From: Flagellimonas_A sp039592695
GTDB taxonomy: Bacteria > Bacteroidota > Bacteroidia > Flavobacteriales > Flavobacteriaceae
Assembly: GCF_039592695.1 (NCBI RefSeq)
Contig: NZ_JBBUTK010000001.1
Location: 434,001 to 498,000, forward strand
Direction: 5' to 3'
Length of the DNA: 64,000 bases
In this document: piece by piece, positions 1 through 7,486 of the stretch
Position numbering within the stretch: position 1 is the first letter of the stretch
How the letters are laid out: the number at the start of each line of letters is the position of its first letter
Notes under the pieces: model-generated
Databases searched by the model: none
What the model saw: the letters and a program-made list of their open reading frames with translations, nothing else
Told to the model about the DNA's origin: nothing
Made by a program: the position numbers and the translations under genes

Positions 1-12
1 TTTTAAAAGCAT
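1..12 (-). CDS. Possible 5' end of a divergent gene (recF candidate), cut by window edge
   Basis: Only four codons are visible on the minus strand, ATG CTT TTA AAA (MLLK), running off the left edge. In Flavobacteriia recF often lies divergent to the TPR-ribH-mutL cluster and its product commonly starts with a similar M-L-K stretch, so recF is a guess from gene order. The sequence alone cannot prove a gene here. Confidence 0.2.
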
Positions 13-111
13 AATGCAACCGTGGTTCAGAGCGGTCAATGGATATTTTCTTGTTGCGAAAAGCCACCAAAAATAACGAATATTTTGCCTTTCGGTTTTG
101 GAGAAATACGT

Positions 112-119
112 TATTTTTG
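112..119 (+). promoter_or_regulatory. Bacteroidota -7 promoter element (TATTTTTG)
   Basis: TATTTTTG fits the Bacteroidota primary sigma consensus TAnnTTTG and sits 20 nt before the ATG of the TPR gene. A TTG at 85-87 could be the -33 element, with a slightly long spacer. Confidence 0.5.
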
Positions 120-139
120 CGCGACCAAATTAGAGTAGG

Positions 140-901
140 ATGGCGACATATAAGAAGCGGGGCTACAAGCCAAAAAATAAGGAAGAACGGGTAGAACTTG
201 ATGAACAGAACAGTACCACTGCTGAAGTGTTCAGCAGTTTGGATGAAGGTGCGTCAAAGACCGAGGCGTGGGTGTCGAAAAACCAAAATTACATTTTGGG
301 GGTCATTGGTGTCATTGCACTTGGCGTTCTAGGTTATTTGGCTTATGCCCGATTTGTACAGGAACCAAAAGAAGCAAGTGCGGCCAACGAACTGTACTAT
401 CCGCAGCAATATTTCGACCAGGCTCTTACCAATGATGAAAGTAAGGACTCATTGATGACCTTGGCATTGAATGGTGCCGAAGGCAAATATGGTTTTTTGG
501 ATATTATCGAGGAATATAGGGGGACCAAAGCGGCAAACCTGGCAAATTACTCCGCGGGCATGGCTTATCTGAATATGCAAAACTATGAAGAGGCCATCTC
601 CTATCTTGAAAAATTTTCTTCTGAGGATGCCGTTTTGGGCGCATTGGCAAAAGGGGGTATTGGCGATGCCTTTTCACAGCTAAACCAACCTGAGGATGCT
701 CTTGATTACTACCAAAAGGCAATTGCGCACAATACGAACGACTACACCACCCCAAAATATCTTTATAAAGCCGGGGTAGTGGCATTGAGCCTTGACCAAA
801 AGGAAACCGCTTTGGGCTATTTTGAGCGATTGAAAGAAGAGTTTCCCGATGCAAAGGAGTCCAACAATATTGAAGTGCTCATAGGCCAGGCCAAAAGCTG
901 A
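140..901 (+). CDS. Membrane-anchored tetratricopeptide repeat protein
   Basis: 253 aa. A charged N-terminal segment (about 1-47) is followed by one transmembrane helix (about 50-73, beginning YILGVIGVIALG). The periplasmic part carries TPR-like helical repeats, for example the stretch with NYEEAISYLEKF and the later PEDALDYYQKAI. The architecture resembles YfgM/ancillary SecYEG TPR proteins: a single N-terminal anchor with a TPR tail. The gene lies 6 nt upstream of ribH and is probably co-transcribed with it, an arrangement common in Flavobacteriia. The ATG at 140 is preceded by a TAnnTTTG promoter element. The exact function is unknown; a role as a scaffold or in envelope protein quality control is inference. 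Confidence 0.85.
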   Translation: MATYKKRGYKPKNKEERVELDEQNSTTAEVFSSLDEGASKTEAWVSKNQNYILGVIGVIALGVLGYLAYARFVQEPKEASAANELYYPQQYFDQALTNDESKDSLMTLALNGAEGKYGFLDIIEEYRGTKAANLANYSAGMAYLNMQNYEEAISYLEKFSSEDAVLGALAKGGIGDAFSQLNQPEDALDYYQKAIAHNTNDYTTPKYLYKAGVVALSLDQKETALGYFERLKEEFPDAKESNNIEVLIGQAKS

Positions 902-907
902 TTTTTT

Positions 908-1390
908 ATGGCCACGGATACCAAGAACCTGTCGGTTTATGATAAGAACGAGATTCCCGGTGCAAAATCTTTTCGCTTCGGAATCGTGGTCTCCGAGTGG
1001 AATGAAAGCATCACCGAACAACTCTACAAGGGTGCCTATGCCGCATTGATCGATTGTGGGGCACTCGAAGAAAATATTATCCGCTGGAATGTGCCCGGAA
1101 GCTTTGAACTCACTTTCGGATGTAAAAAAATGTTGTCCACCCAAAATGTGGATGCCGTCATCGCCATTGGTAGCGTGATACGGGGCGAAACCAGTCATTT
1201 TGATTACGTTTGCGGGGCCGTAGCCCAAGGCATCAAAGATTTGAACGTGCAATTTGACGTGCCCACCATATTCTGTGTACTCACCGATGACAGCTTGCAA
1301 CAGGCCGTAGATCGTAGCGGTGGCAAGCATGGCAACAAAGGCGTCGAGGCAGCGATAGCTGCTATCAGGATGGCTGCCTTGGGAGACTGA
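908..1390 (+). CDS. ribH: 6,7-dimethyl-8-ribityllumazine synthase
   Basis: 160 aa, the usual length. It condenses 5-amino-6-ribitylaminouracil with 3,4-dihydroxy-2-butanone 4-phosphate, the penultimate step of riboflavin synthesis in the cytoplasm, normally as a 60-mer or pentamer. Family motifs are clear: GIVVSEWNESITEQL near residue 24, VPGSFELT near 62, AIGSVIRGETSHFDYV (loop with the catalytic His) near 86-103, and DDSLQQAVDRSGGKHGNKG near the C-terminus. It follows the TPR gene by 6 nt. No other rib gene is nearby, so the pathway is dispersed. No FMN riboswitch was recognised upstream. Confidence 0.97.
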   Translation: MATDTKNLSVYDKNEIPGAKSFRFGIVVSEWNESITEQLYKGAYAALIDCGALEENIIRWNVPGSFELTFGCKKMLSTQNVDAVIAIGSVIRGETSHFDYVCGAVAQGIKDLNVQFDVPTIFCVLTDDSLQQAVDRSGGKHGNKGVEAAIAAIRMAALGD

Positions 1391-1408
1391 GCGAAAGTGT
1401 GCTAAATT

Positions 1409-1582
1409 AAGCTCAAGCTCAAAATCGAACACAAACTCAAACTCAAACACAATCCGTAATAATTAGTGGAATTCGTGTCAGACAAAAAATTCCAAACTCC
1501 AAGCACCAAATTCCAATGGCACTCGTTGAAAAAGACTCTGTTCAATAATTTTTAAAGTTCAAAAGTCAAGCTCAAACTCAAT
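1409..1582. repeat. Degenerate short tandem repeats (CTCAAA/CTCAAG and CCAAATTC-type)
   Basis: The gap between ribH and the next gene contains runs built from CTCAAG/CTCAAA hexamers (1409-1450 and again 1561-1582) and a CCAAATTCCAA-type run (about 1488-1519). The hexamer periodicity keeps an antisense frame open across this region and ribH, giving a spurious FEFEFELEL-like translation. No gene is supported. Similar low-complexity intergenic stretches are, as far as I know, common in Muricauda-like genomes. Confidence 0.6.
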
Positions 1583-1632
1583 AACCGCCCCACCGACCCT
1601 TTTCCGCTGTTAACAATTTTTGGCATGTTTGG

Positions 1633-1664
1633 TTGAAAATCCATGGTGATTTTGAGTACTTTTG
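1633..1664 (+). promoter_or_regulatory. Promoter TTG-N21-TACTTTTG ending 4 nt before the start codon
   Basis: TTG at 1633-1635 and TACTTTTG at 1657-1664 match the Bacteroidota -33/-7 consensus with an allowed 21-nt spacer. The downstream ATG is at 1669, so the predicted transcript would begin at or within a few nucleotides of the start codon (leaderless or nearly so). Confidence 0.6.
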
Positions 1665-1668
1665 ATGT

Positions 1669-1971
1669 ATGCGGTTCAGTGTTTTCAAACAGATAAAAAA
1701 CAATACGTTCAACTACACCCCCCGTTATTACGATGAACGTAAAGAGCGTTTGGAAAACCTGCGCAAAAAATACCAGAATTTACCCGATAACACTTCTTTT
1801 GCGGAACGGCGACAACGCATCAATTTCCGTGAAGAATGGAATCACAGAAAAGCTTTTAAGCCAGCGGGCAACAATGCAGGGCGTTTCTTTGTGATTCTGG
1901 CCATTCTATGTCTGATAGCATATCTGGCCATCAAGTATTTTGGGCTGGAATTTCTCTTTTTCAATGGCTGA
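1669..1971 (+). CDS. Small conserved membrane protein upstream of mutL
   Basis: 100 aa. The N-terminal two thirds is basic and soluble (MRFSVFKQIKNNTFNYTPRYYDERKERLENLRKKY...), followed by one transmembrane helix (about 74-93, FVILAILCLIAYLAIKYFGL). In Flavobacteriia the homologous small gene before mutL is often labelled 'riboflavin synthase subunit beta', but nothing in the sequence resembles that enzyme and the label probably comes from proximity to ribH. The stop codon overlaps the mutL start by 8 nt (ATGGCTGA), implying translational coupling. Function unknown. Confidence 0.85.
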   Translation: MRFSVFKQIKNNTFNYTPRYYDERKERLENLRKKYQNLPDNTSFAERRQRINFREEWNHRKAFKPAGNNAGRFFVILAILCLIAYLAIKYFGLEFLFFNG

Positions 1972-3796
1972 TATCATAAAACTCTTACCAGACCATGTTG
2001 CCAATCAAATCGCAGCGGGTGAGGTGGTGCAACGCCCCGCTTCTGTGGTGAAAGAACTGCTTGAGAATGCCATTGATGCCGGGGCGACACAAGTCAAGTT
2101 GATTGTTAAGGATGGGGGGAAATCCCTCATTCAAGTTGTTGACAATGGGGTCGGCATGAGCACTACCGATGCCCGGCTCTCTTTCGAACGGCATGCCACC
2201 TCAAAAATCAAATCTGCTGACGACCTGTTCAACCTTCAGACCAAAGGATTTCGTGGTGAGGCCTTGGCCTCAATAGCGGCGATTTCACATGTTGAGATGC
2301 AAACCAAAACCGAAACAGATGAACTCGGTACACGTCTGAAGATTGAAGGAAGCAAAATGGTTTCACAAGAACCCATAACTACCCAGAAGGGAACTTCAAT
2401 CTTGGTGAAGAACTTATTCTACAATATTCCAGCTCGGCGCAACTTCTTGAAATCGAATCAAGTGGAATTACGTCACATAACCGATGAGTTTCATCGTGTA
2501 GCATTGGTGCATCCTGATATTGAATTCCATTTTTACAACAACGGGGCTGAGCTTTTCAACCTTTCAGAAACCACCTATCGAAAGCGTATTTCAAATGTCA
2601 TTGGCAGTAAAATGGTAGAACGATTGGTGCCTGTTCATGAAGAAACCGATGTCGTCAACATCTCGGGCTTTATCTGTAAGCCAGAGTTTGCCAAGAAGAG
2701 TAGGGGCGAGCAGTTCTTTTTTGCCAACGGGCGGTTTATTAAAAGTCCATATTTGCACCATGCCGTGGTTTCGGCATTTGAAGGTCTCATCAAGCCCGAT
2801 ACATATCCGGGTTATTTTTTATACCTGAATGTAGACCCTTCTACCGTTGACATCAACATACATCCCACAAAGACCGAGGTCAAGTTTGAAAATGAGCATG
2901 CACTGTATGCCATGCTCCGTTCAACGGTTAAGCATGCACTGGGGCAGTTTAATGTGGCACCTGTACTTGATTTTGAGCACGATCCCAATCTTGACACTCC
3001 TTACGATTATGTACAAAAGGAAGCTGTTCTTCCCAGGGTTACCGTGGATAGGGGCTTTAATCCTTTTGAGCAAAAGTCAACGCAGCCCATGCCCGCACGA
3101 CCAAGTGTAAAAGGCTGGGAAAATTTGTATGCAGGGCTGAGTACTGATGATAGGCAATCCTTTAGTTCCTTGGAATTTGAATCAGAATCTGAGCAGAAAA
3201 CCTTTGAGGGTGATTATTTAGAACATGCCAGACAAACCCCAACATTTCAGTTACATCGAAAGTATATTGTAACGACCATAAAATCAGGTATGTTGGTCAT
3301 TGACCAGCATAGGGCGCACCAAAGAATCTTGTATGAAAAGTTTTTAAAGGAAATTACGGTTCAAGAAGGGGTGAGCCAACAATTGCTCTTTCCTATTGAA
3401 GTGAAGTTTTCAAAAAAGGAATTGACTGTTTTGAATGAAATCAAAGATAGTTTGGCAAACATTGGTTTCATTTTTGAGGACGTAAAGAAAGACAATAGGG
3501 TAAAACTTTCTGGCGTGCCTTCGATTATGGCAGAGCATCAGATTGCGTCTTTTCTTGACGGTTTGATTTCAGAGTATCAAGAAGGCAGGTCTCATGGCGG
3601 TACATCACAAGCTGAGCTTTTAGCGCATTTGTTGAGTAAGAATCTGGCCATACGAAACGGTGAACCATTGGAACAAGAATCACAGGAGGCCTTGGTCAAT
3701 GATTTGTTCAGTTGTAAGGAGCCCATGTTGAGTCCCTCTAAAAAAAAGACCTATATTACTTTGCTTGTAAATGATATTGAAAAAAGATTTTTATAA
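1964..3796 (+). CDS. mutL: DNA mismatch repair protein MutL
   Basis: 610 aa from the ATG at 1964; an upstream in-frame ATG at 1940 would add eight residues that do not look like MutL. The protein couples MutS recognition to strand removal. The N-terminal GHKL ATPase is intact: NQIAAGEVVQRPASVVKELLENAIDAG, DNGVGM and GFRGEAL. The variable linker spans about 330-425 and the C-terminal dimerisation domain follows. The nuclease motif DQHA(X)2E(X)4E reads DQHRAHQRILYE at residues 447-458, so the Ala and the first Glu are replaced by Arg and Gln. The C-terminal Cys-Pro/Gly-Arg-Pro-type motif is replaced by CKEPMLSPSKKKT (from residue 584). The SQQLLFP motif is present. The gene overlaps the upstream small gene by 8 nt and abuts the rhomboid gene. 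Confidence 0.97.
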   Translation: MADIIKLLPDHVANQIAAGEVVQRPASVVKELLENAIDAGATQVKLIVKDGGKSLIQVVDNGVGMSTTDARLSFERHATSKIKSADDLFNLQTKGFRGEALASIAAISHVEMQTKTETDELGTRLKIEGSKMVSQEPITTQKGTSILVKNLFYNIPARRNFLKSNQVELRHITDEFHRVALVHPDIEFHFYNNGAELFNLSETTYRKRISNVIGSKMVERLVPVHEETDVVNISGFICKPEFAKKSRGEQFFFANGRFIKSPYLHHAVVSAFEGLIKPDTYPGYFLYLNVDPSTVDINIHPTKTEVKFENEHALYAMLRSTVKHALGQFNVAPVLDFEHDPNLDTPYDYVQKEAVLPRVTVDRGFNPFEQKSTQPMPARPSVKGWENLYAGLSTDDRQSFSSLEFESESEQKTFEGDYLEHARQTPTFQLHRKYIVTTIKSGMLVIDQHRAHQRILYEKFLKEITVQEGVSQQLLFPIEVKFSKKELTVLNEIKDSLANIGFIFEDVKKDNRVKLSGVPSIMAEHQIASFLDGLISEYQEGRSHGGTSQAELLAHLLSKNLAIRNGEPLEQESQEALVNDLFSCKEPMLSPSKKKTYITLLVNDIEKRFL

Positions 3797-4534
3797 ATGG
3801 GTAGACTGACAGATGCCATCAAGCACTTGTTGATCATCAATGTGCTTTTTTTTATCGCCACACTTCTGTATGGTGACCAAATGTACCAATGGTTTTCATT
3901 GTGGTTTCCCGAAAATGAAAATTTTCGTTGGTGGCAGGTGGGTACGCACATGTTCATGCATGGCAATTTCATGCACATTCTGTTCAATATGTATGCATTG
4001 TGGGCATTTGGCTCGCCTTTGGAGCGTATCTGGGGCAGAAACAAGTTTCTGTTCTTTTACTTTTCGGCTGGATTAGGCGCCGCACTGATTCACACAGGAG
4101 CCAATTATTTCTTCTTTGAGCAAGGGCTGGAAGCAATTCTGGGCACCGGCATTTCAAAGGAACAGGTTTTGGAAATCATATCAGGGGGGCAGTACAGTCC
4201 CGAATGGTACAAAGTAGCCTCTCAAAGCACCATAGATTCTTTTTTGAGCGCCTACAATAGTCCCGCAGTCGGGGCATCAGGTGCTGTATACGGAGTTCTG
4301 GTGGCTTTTGCCTTCATGTATCCACAGGCTGAATTGATGCTTATATTTTTGCCCATCCCCATCAAGGCGAAATATTTTGTGCCCTTGATTATTCTGGGCG
4401 ACCTTATTTTTGGTTTTACAAGGGTCAATACAGGCATTGCGCATTTTGCCCATATCGGTGGGGCCTTGATAGGCTTTATCATGATGTGGTACTGGAAAAA
4501 AAATCAGTTTGATAAAAATCGGTGGGATAAGTAA
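3797..4534 (+). CDS. Rhomboid family intramembrane serine protease (first of tandem pair)
   Basis: 245 aa polytopic membrane protein. Rhomboid hallmarks are present: the His-rich first motif HMFMHGNFMHILFNMYALW (about 51-69), the nucleophile motif GASG with Ser161, and HFAHIGG with the second catalytic His219. It should cleave transmembrane substrates within the inner membrane; the substrate is unknown. A loop of about 60 residues (about 100-155, containing EQVLEIISGGQYSPEWYK) between the His-rich segment and GASG is longer than in a minimal six-helix rhomboid. The ATG follows the mutL stop directly and the gene's end overlaps the next rhomboid start (TAATG), so the genes form one operon. Confidence 0.95.
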   Translation: MGRLTDAIKHLLIINVLFFIATLLYGDQMYQWFSLWFPENENFRWWQVGTHMFMHGNFMHILFNMYALWAFGSPLERIWGRNKFLFFYFSAGLGAALIHTGANYFFFEQGLEAILGTGISKEQVLEIISGGQYSPEWYKVASQSTIDSFLSAYNSPAVGASGAVYGVLVAFAFMYPQAELMLIFLPIPIKAKYFVPLIILGDLIFGFTRVNTGIAHFAHIGGALIGFIMMWYWKKNQFDKNRWDK

Positions 4535-5403
4535 TGGCACAGGGCAACCTACAATACCAGTTCAAGCGCTTGGGCATATCGGAAAAACTGATTGTCGCCA
4601 ATGTTCTGGTATTTATTTTAGAAGGGCTTCTGCTTGCCCTTTTTGATGTTTCCATATCAAGATGGTTTCAACTGCCCAAGGATTTCTTTGATTTTTTGGT
4701 CCAACCATGGTCACTGTTCACCTACTCGTTCTTTCATGCAGGGCTGGGCCATATTTTTTGGAATGTGCTGATGCTCTATTTTACAGGAAGAATATTTCTG
4801 AATCTATTCGATTCCAAACGTTTTTTGACCGTCTATTTTATGGGGGTTTTGGTGGGCGGACTGGTATTTTTGCTCAGTTACAATGTCTTTCCAACCTTGA
4901 TCAACCAAAATACGGCTTTGATCGGTGCCTCTGCGGGCGTTACTGCCGTGCTGATTTTCATCTGTACCTATATACCCAACCAAGAAGTGCGCATCATTTT
5001 TTTCAATGTCAAATTATGGCATATTGGACTTTTCTTTGTGTTGGTCGATTTGGTGCAGATTGCCTCCGGGAGCAATATCGGGGGGAGATTGGCCCATCTG
5101 GGCGGAGCTTTCCTGGGCTATTTTTATGCTAGACAGCTATTGAATGGGCTTGATATCGGGGAAGGATTTTCCAATTTTTTCAGCTCAATGGGTGAATGGT
5201 TCAAGCCAAGGGAGAAAAAACCTCCCCTCAAAACAGTGTACAAGAAAAGCGCCGATAGAAGTACTCGCCGCGATAAAGATTACGATAAAATGGCCCGGCA
5301 AAAAAAGATAGACGCGATTTTGGATAAAATAAGTCAATCGGGCTATGAGAGCTTAACAAAAGCTGAGAAAGACTTTTTGTTCAAGGCCGGAAAAGAAAAT
5401 TGA
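4534..5403 (+). CDS. Rhomboid family protease with C-terminal DUF6576-type tail (second of pair)
   Basis: 289 aa. Transmembrane core with YSFFHAGLGHIFWNVLML (first motif), ALIGASAGV (nucleophile Ser133) and GGRLAHLGGAFLGY (His188). After the last helix (about residue 205) comes a charged cytoplasmic tail ending DAILDKISQSGYESLTKAEKDFLFKAGKEN, a short helical domain seen on many Bacteroidota rhomboids (DUF6576-like, from memory). The two rhomboids differ in length and tail and are probably not redundant. The start overlaps the preceding stop by one base. Substrate unknown. Confidence 0.94.
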   Translation: MAQGNLQYQFKRLGISEKLIVANVLVFILEGLLLALFDVSISRWFQLPKDFFDFLVQPWSLFTYSFFHAGLGHIFWNVLMLYFTGRIFLNLFDSKRFLTVYFMGVLVGGLVFLLSYNVFPTLINQNTALIGASAGVTAVLIFICTYIPNQEVRIIFFNVKLWHIGLFFVLVDLVQIASGSNIGGRLAHLGGAFLGYFYARQLLNGLDIGEGFSNFFSSMGEWFKPREKKPPLKTVYKKSADRSTRRDKDYDKMARQKKIDAILDKISQSGYESLTKAEKDFLFKAGKEN

Positions 5404-5406
5404 CTA

Positions 5407-6453
5407 TTGAAAAAGAAATCACTGTTCCACAGGCTTATATATTGGATTAATTTGTTTTTTGCCGCCCTGTTGTTGCTGTCAATAGTGGCAAAATATATTT
5501 CAGTAACCATTTTCTCTTTTCTTTCGGTACTGAGTCTTACCGTGCCTCTACTTATTCTGGTAAATATCATCTTCCTGATTTTCTGGATGTTGAAGAAAAA
5601 AAGAAAAGCACTGGTTTCTGGATTGGCGCTTTTTTTGGGTTTTATCTTTTTTGGTTCATTTTATCGATTTGGCACAGCCACAGCCGGTACTACTGCTGAC
5701 GATGTTTTGAAGGTGATGACTTTCAACGTTCGCAATTTCAATAATATGAGACAGATTGATAAACCTGATGTCGATAGCCTGATCATGAAATTCTTAGAGC
5801 GTGAAAATCCAGATATCATTTGTATACAAGAAGCAAACTATGCACTAAAACGTAGCAATGTGCCGAGAGGTTATGAATACAAGTATGTGGATTTTGTCTA
5901 TGGAGAACCGACCGGCAACGTCATTCAGGCAATTTACTCCAAATACCCCATTTTAAAGATCCATACCATTGATTTTCGCAAAAGCCATAACACGGCCATG
6001 TATGCAGATATTCTTATGGGTGTAGATACAATTCGTTTGTTCAATCTGCATTTGCAATCGTTCAATATTATTCCTGAAATGCGTACCCTTCAAAAAGAGG
6101 ACTCAAAGAAATTGTTTGGCCGGTTACAGACCGCATTCAAAAAACAGCAGCAACAGACTGAATTAATAGCGAAATATCTAGATTCGACAAAGTCACCTAA
6201 AATTGTTGTTGGCGATTTTAACAATACCCAATTCTCAAACAGCTATCAGACCGTAAAGGGTGATATGGCAGACACTTTTCTTGAAAAGGGGTCTGGATTC
6301 GGCAAGACCTATAGTCTCTTTGGTTTACCAATGCGCATTGATTACATTTTGGCCGATGAAACATTTGAAGTCGTTTCGCATAAAAATTATGATGTGGTGC
6401 TTTCTGACCATTATCCTGTAATGGCCACGCTACAGCTGAAATCTGAGGAATAA
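5407..6453 (+). CDS. Membrane-anchored endonuclease/exonuclease/phosphatase family protein
   Basis: 348 aa from a TTG start at 5407, 3 nt after the previous stop; no ATG lies near the expected N-terminus. Three hydrophobic segments (about 8-30, 32-58, 62-85) anchor it, followed by an EEP metal-dependent hydrolase domain. Motifs: VMTFNVRNFN, PDIICIQEANY (metal-binding Glu), VVGDFNNTQFS (Asp/Asn pair), RIDYILAD and SDHYPVMA (catalytic Asp-His). Family members cleave nucleic acids or phospholipid/inositol phosphodiesters; the membrane anchor argues for a periplasmic or outer-leaflet substrate, but which one cannot be told. Its 3' end overlaps the convergent DUF6122 gene by 24 nt. Confidence 0.9.
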   Translation: MKKKSLFHRLIYWINLFFAALLLLSIVAKYISVTIFSFLSVLSLTVPLLILVNIIFLIFWMLKKKRKALVSGLALFLGFIFFGSFYRFGTATAGTTADDVLKVMTFNVRNFNNMRQIDKPDVDSLIMKFLERENPDIICIQEANYALKRSNVPRGYEYKYVDFVYGEPTGNVIQAIYSKYPILKIHTIDFRKSHNTAMYADILMGVDTIRLFNLHLQSFNIIPEMRTLQKEDSKKLFGRLQTAFKKQQQQTELIAKYLDSTKSPKIVVGDFNNTQFSNSYQTVKGDMADTFLEKGSGFGKTYSLFGLPMRIDYILADETFEVVSHKNYDVVLSDHYPVMATLQLKSEE

Positions 6454-6750
6454 ACAATCACAGGCATCGGCAAGAATGTGTATGAGCAGAGCCAATCCGA
6501 AAATCCTGGTTTTTCTGAATCCCAGCAATATCAAATAAACAGCAACCATAACGTAACTATGTAGTGGATGAAAACCAATGCTGCAGCGGTCAGGGTCAAA
6601 TATCGGATTGGCCAAGAGATGGTCAAGGTCAATCAAGATTCCAGCCCATAGTATTAAGGTAATTTTGAACCATTTTGGTCTGAAAAACAGAAATGCAACA
6701 AGTGGTGGCACCAAAAAATGAATCCCGTAATGCAGTAAAAACCTAAGCAT
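6430..6750 (-). CDS. DUF6122-type small integral membrane protein
   Basis: 106 aa with about four hydrophobic helices and conserved polar motifs in the membrane: LLHYGIHFLVPPL, ILIDLDHLLANPIFDPDRCSIGFHPLHS and LIHILADACDC. The Asp/His-rich pattern (HYGIH, DLDHLL, FHPLHS, HILAD) recalls membrane metal-dependent hydrolases of the YdjM/DUF457 type, an inference only. Overlaps WbqC by 8 nt upstream and the EEP gene tail to tail downstream. Function unknown. Confidence 0.85.
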   Translation of the reverse strand: MLRFLLHYGIHFLVPPLVAFLFFRPKWFKITLILWAGILIDLDHLLANPIFDPDRCSIGFHPLHSYVMVAVYLILLGFRKTRIFGLALLIHILADACDCLFLRFQL

Positions 6751-7375
6751 TCAAAAAGGTTAAACTTTGATTTTTGAGATACGAAAGGGCATTGGTTCCT
6801 TCATTGAACAGAAGGTCGAGCACACTGACGTTTTTGAGAAAACCATGTCGGTCTTGAAAGACCTGTGTATAGGATTGCTGGTCAAAATAAATGTCTTTTT
6901 TGGCATTGACCAAAAACCGGGCATCCACCAAGTCAGGATGCTCTTTGCTATAATGGTCGGTTTTTTCTTTCGGGAAATCCACCCCCAATAATTCACAGAG
7001 CACTTTTGTGATTTCTAGATTTGCATCCAACAGAAAATCAAACTTTTTTTTGAACAAGGGCATGATATCATCCTCATAAAATTCAAAAAAGGGAGAGGAA
7101 CGATAGGCTGTCTGCAATGTTTTCAGATGTTGCACCTGCCAAGGATAGCTGTTGTCAATCTTGACCTCGTTATATTTTTGTCGGCCCTGTTCGCCACCAA
7201 CGTGTTTTATGGGGATGTTCAGCATGTGCCTACCTTGGTCGGTGCATACGTAACAACGGTTGCGGTAGGTCTGCTTTTGGTAATTATCGTGCCGCTCCCA
7301 CATAATTTCGTTTTGGGCCAACACTGAAAATGCGACTATATCAGGAAAATATGTGGGATGGAGCAGGGTTTTCAT
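6743..7375 (-). CDS. WbqC family protein
   Basis: 210 aa. The start MKTLLHPTYFPDIVAFSVL, NEIMWERHDNYQKQTYRNRCYV, LNIPIKHVGG, and the later YPWQVQHLKTLQTAYRSSPFFEFY are typical of WbqC-like proteins. The family is linked to surface polysaccharide gene clusters in some bacteria, but its biochemical activity is uncertain. In Flavobacteriia it usually sits beside lepB, as here. Soluble, with no signal peptide. An inverted repeat fills the gap to lepB, so co-transcription with lepB is possible but not certain. Confidence 0.88.
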   Translation of the reverse strand: MKTLLHPTYFPDIVAFSVLAQNEIMWERHDNYQKQTYRNRCYVCTDQGRHMLNIPIKHVGGEQGRQKYNEVKIDNSYPWQVQHLKTLQTAYRSSPFFEFYEDDIMPLFKKKFDFLLDANLEITKVLCELLGVDFPKEKTDHYSKEHPDLVDARFLVNAKKDIYFDQQSYTQVFQDRHGFLKNVSVLDLLFNEGTNALSYLKNQSLTFLNA

Positions 7376-7383
7376 CTGAGGTC

Positions 7384-7486
7384 AATTTGAAGATGTGCTG
7401 ATTTGAAAATTTGAAGATTCTTTGGTATGAATACCCATCTTACAGTAAGCCATTTACAAATCTTCAAATTAAACCATTTTCAAATC
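7384..7486. repeat. Intergenic inverted repeat (TTTGAAGATT / AATCTTCAAA)
   Basis: The left arm GATTTGAAAATTTGAAGAT (7400-7418) matches, in reverse complement, ATCTTCAAATT (7460-7470) and ATTTTCAAATC (7476-7486), which are separated by 5 nt. AATTTGAAGAT also occurs directly at 7384-7394. The right arm ends inside the lepB stop codon (7485-7487). It could form a hairpin at the 3' end of the lepB transcript. It looks like a dispersed intergenic palindrome rather than a classical terminator. Confidence 0.6.

Noticed and set aside
908..1390. FMN riboswitch for ribH
   Set aside because: The 6-nt gap to the TPR gene leaves no room and no conserved RFN-like motif was seen upstream of the TPR gene.
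680..1450. 256-codon open frame on the minus strand over ribH and the following gap
   Set aside because: Antisense to ribH; its N-terminal part is translated hexamer repeat (FEFEFVFDFELELNL) and it resembles no protein.
1940..1963. Upstream mutL start at 1940
   Set aside because: The extra residues (MGWNFSFS) lie within the preceding gene's membrane-helix coding region and do not fit MutL N-termini; the ATG at 1964 gives the family start.
1669..1971. Annotation as riboflavin synthase beta subunit
   Set aside because: The protein is a basic single-helix membrane protein; the true lumazine synthase is the upstream ribH, so the label would be a proximity error.
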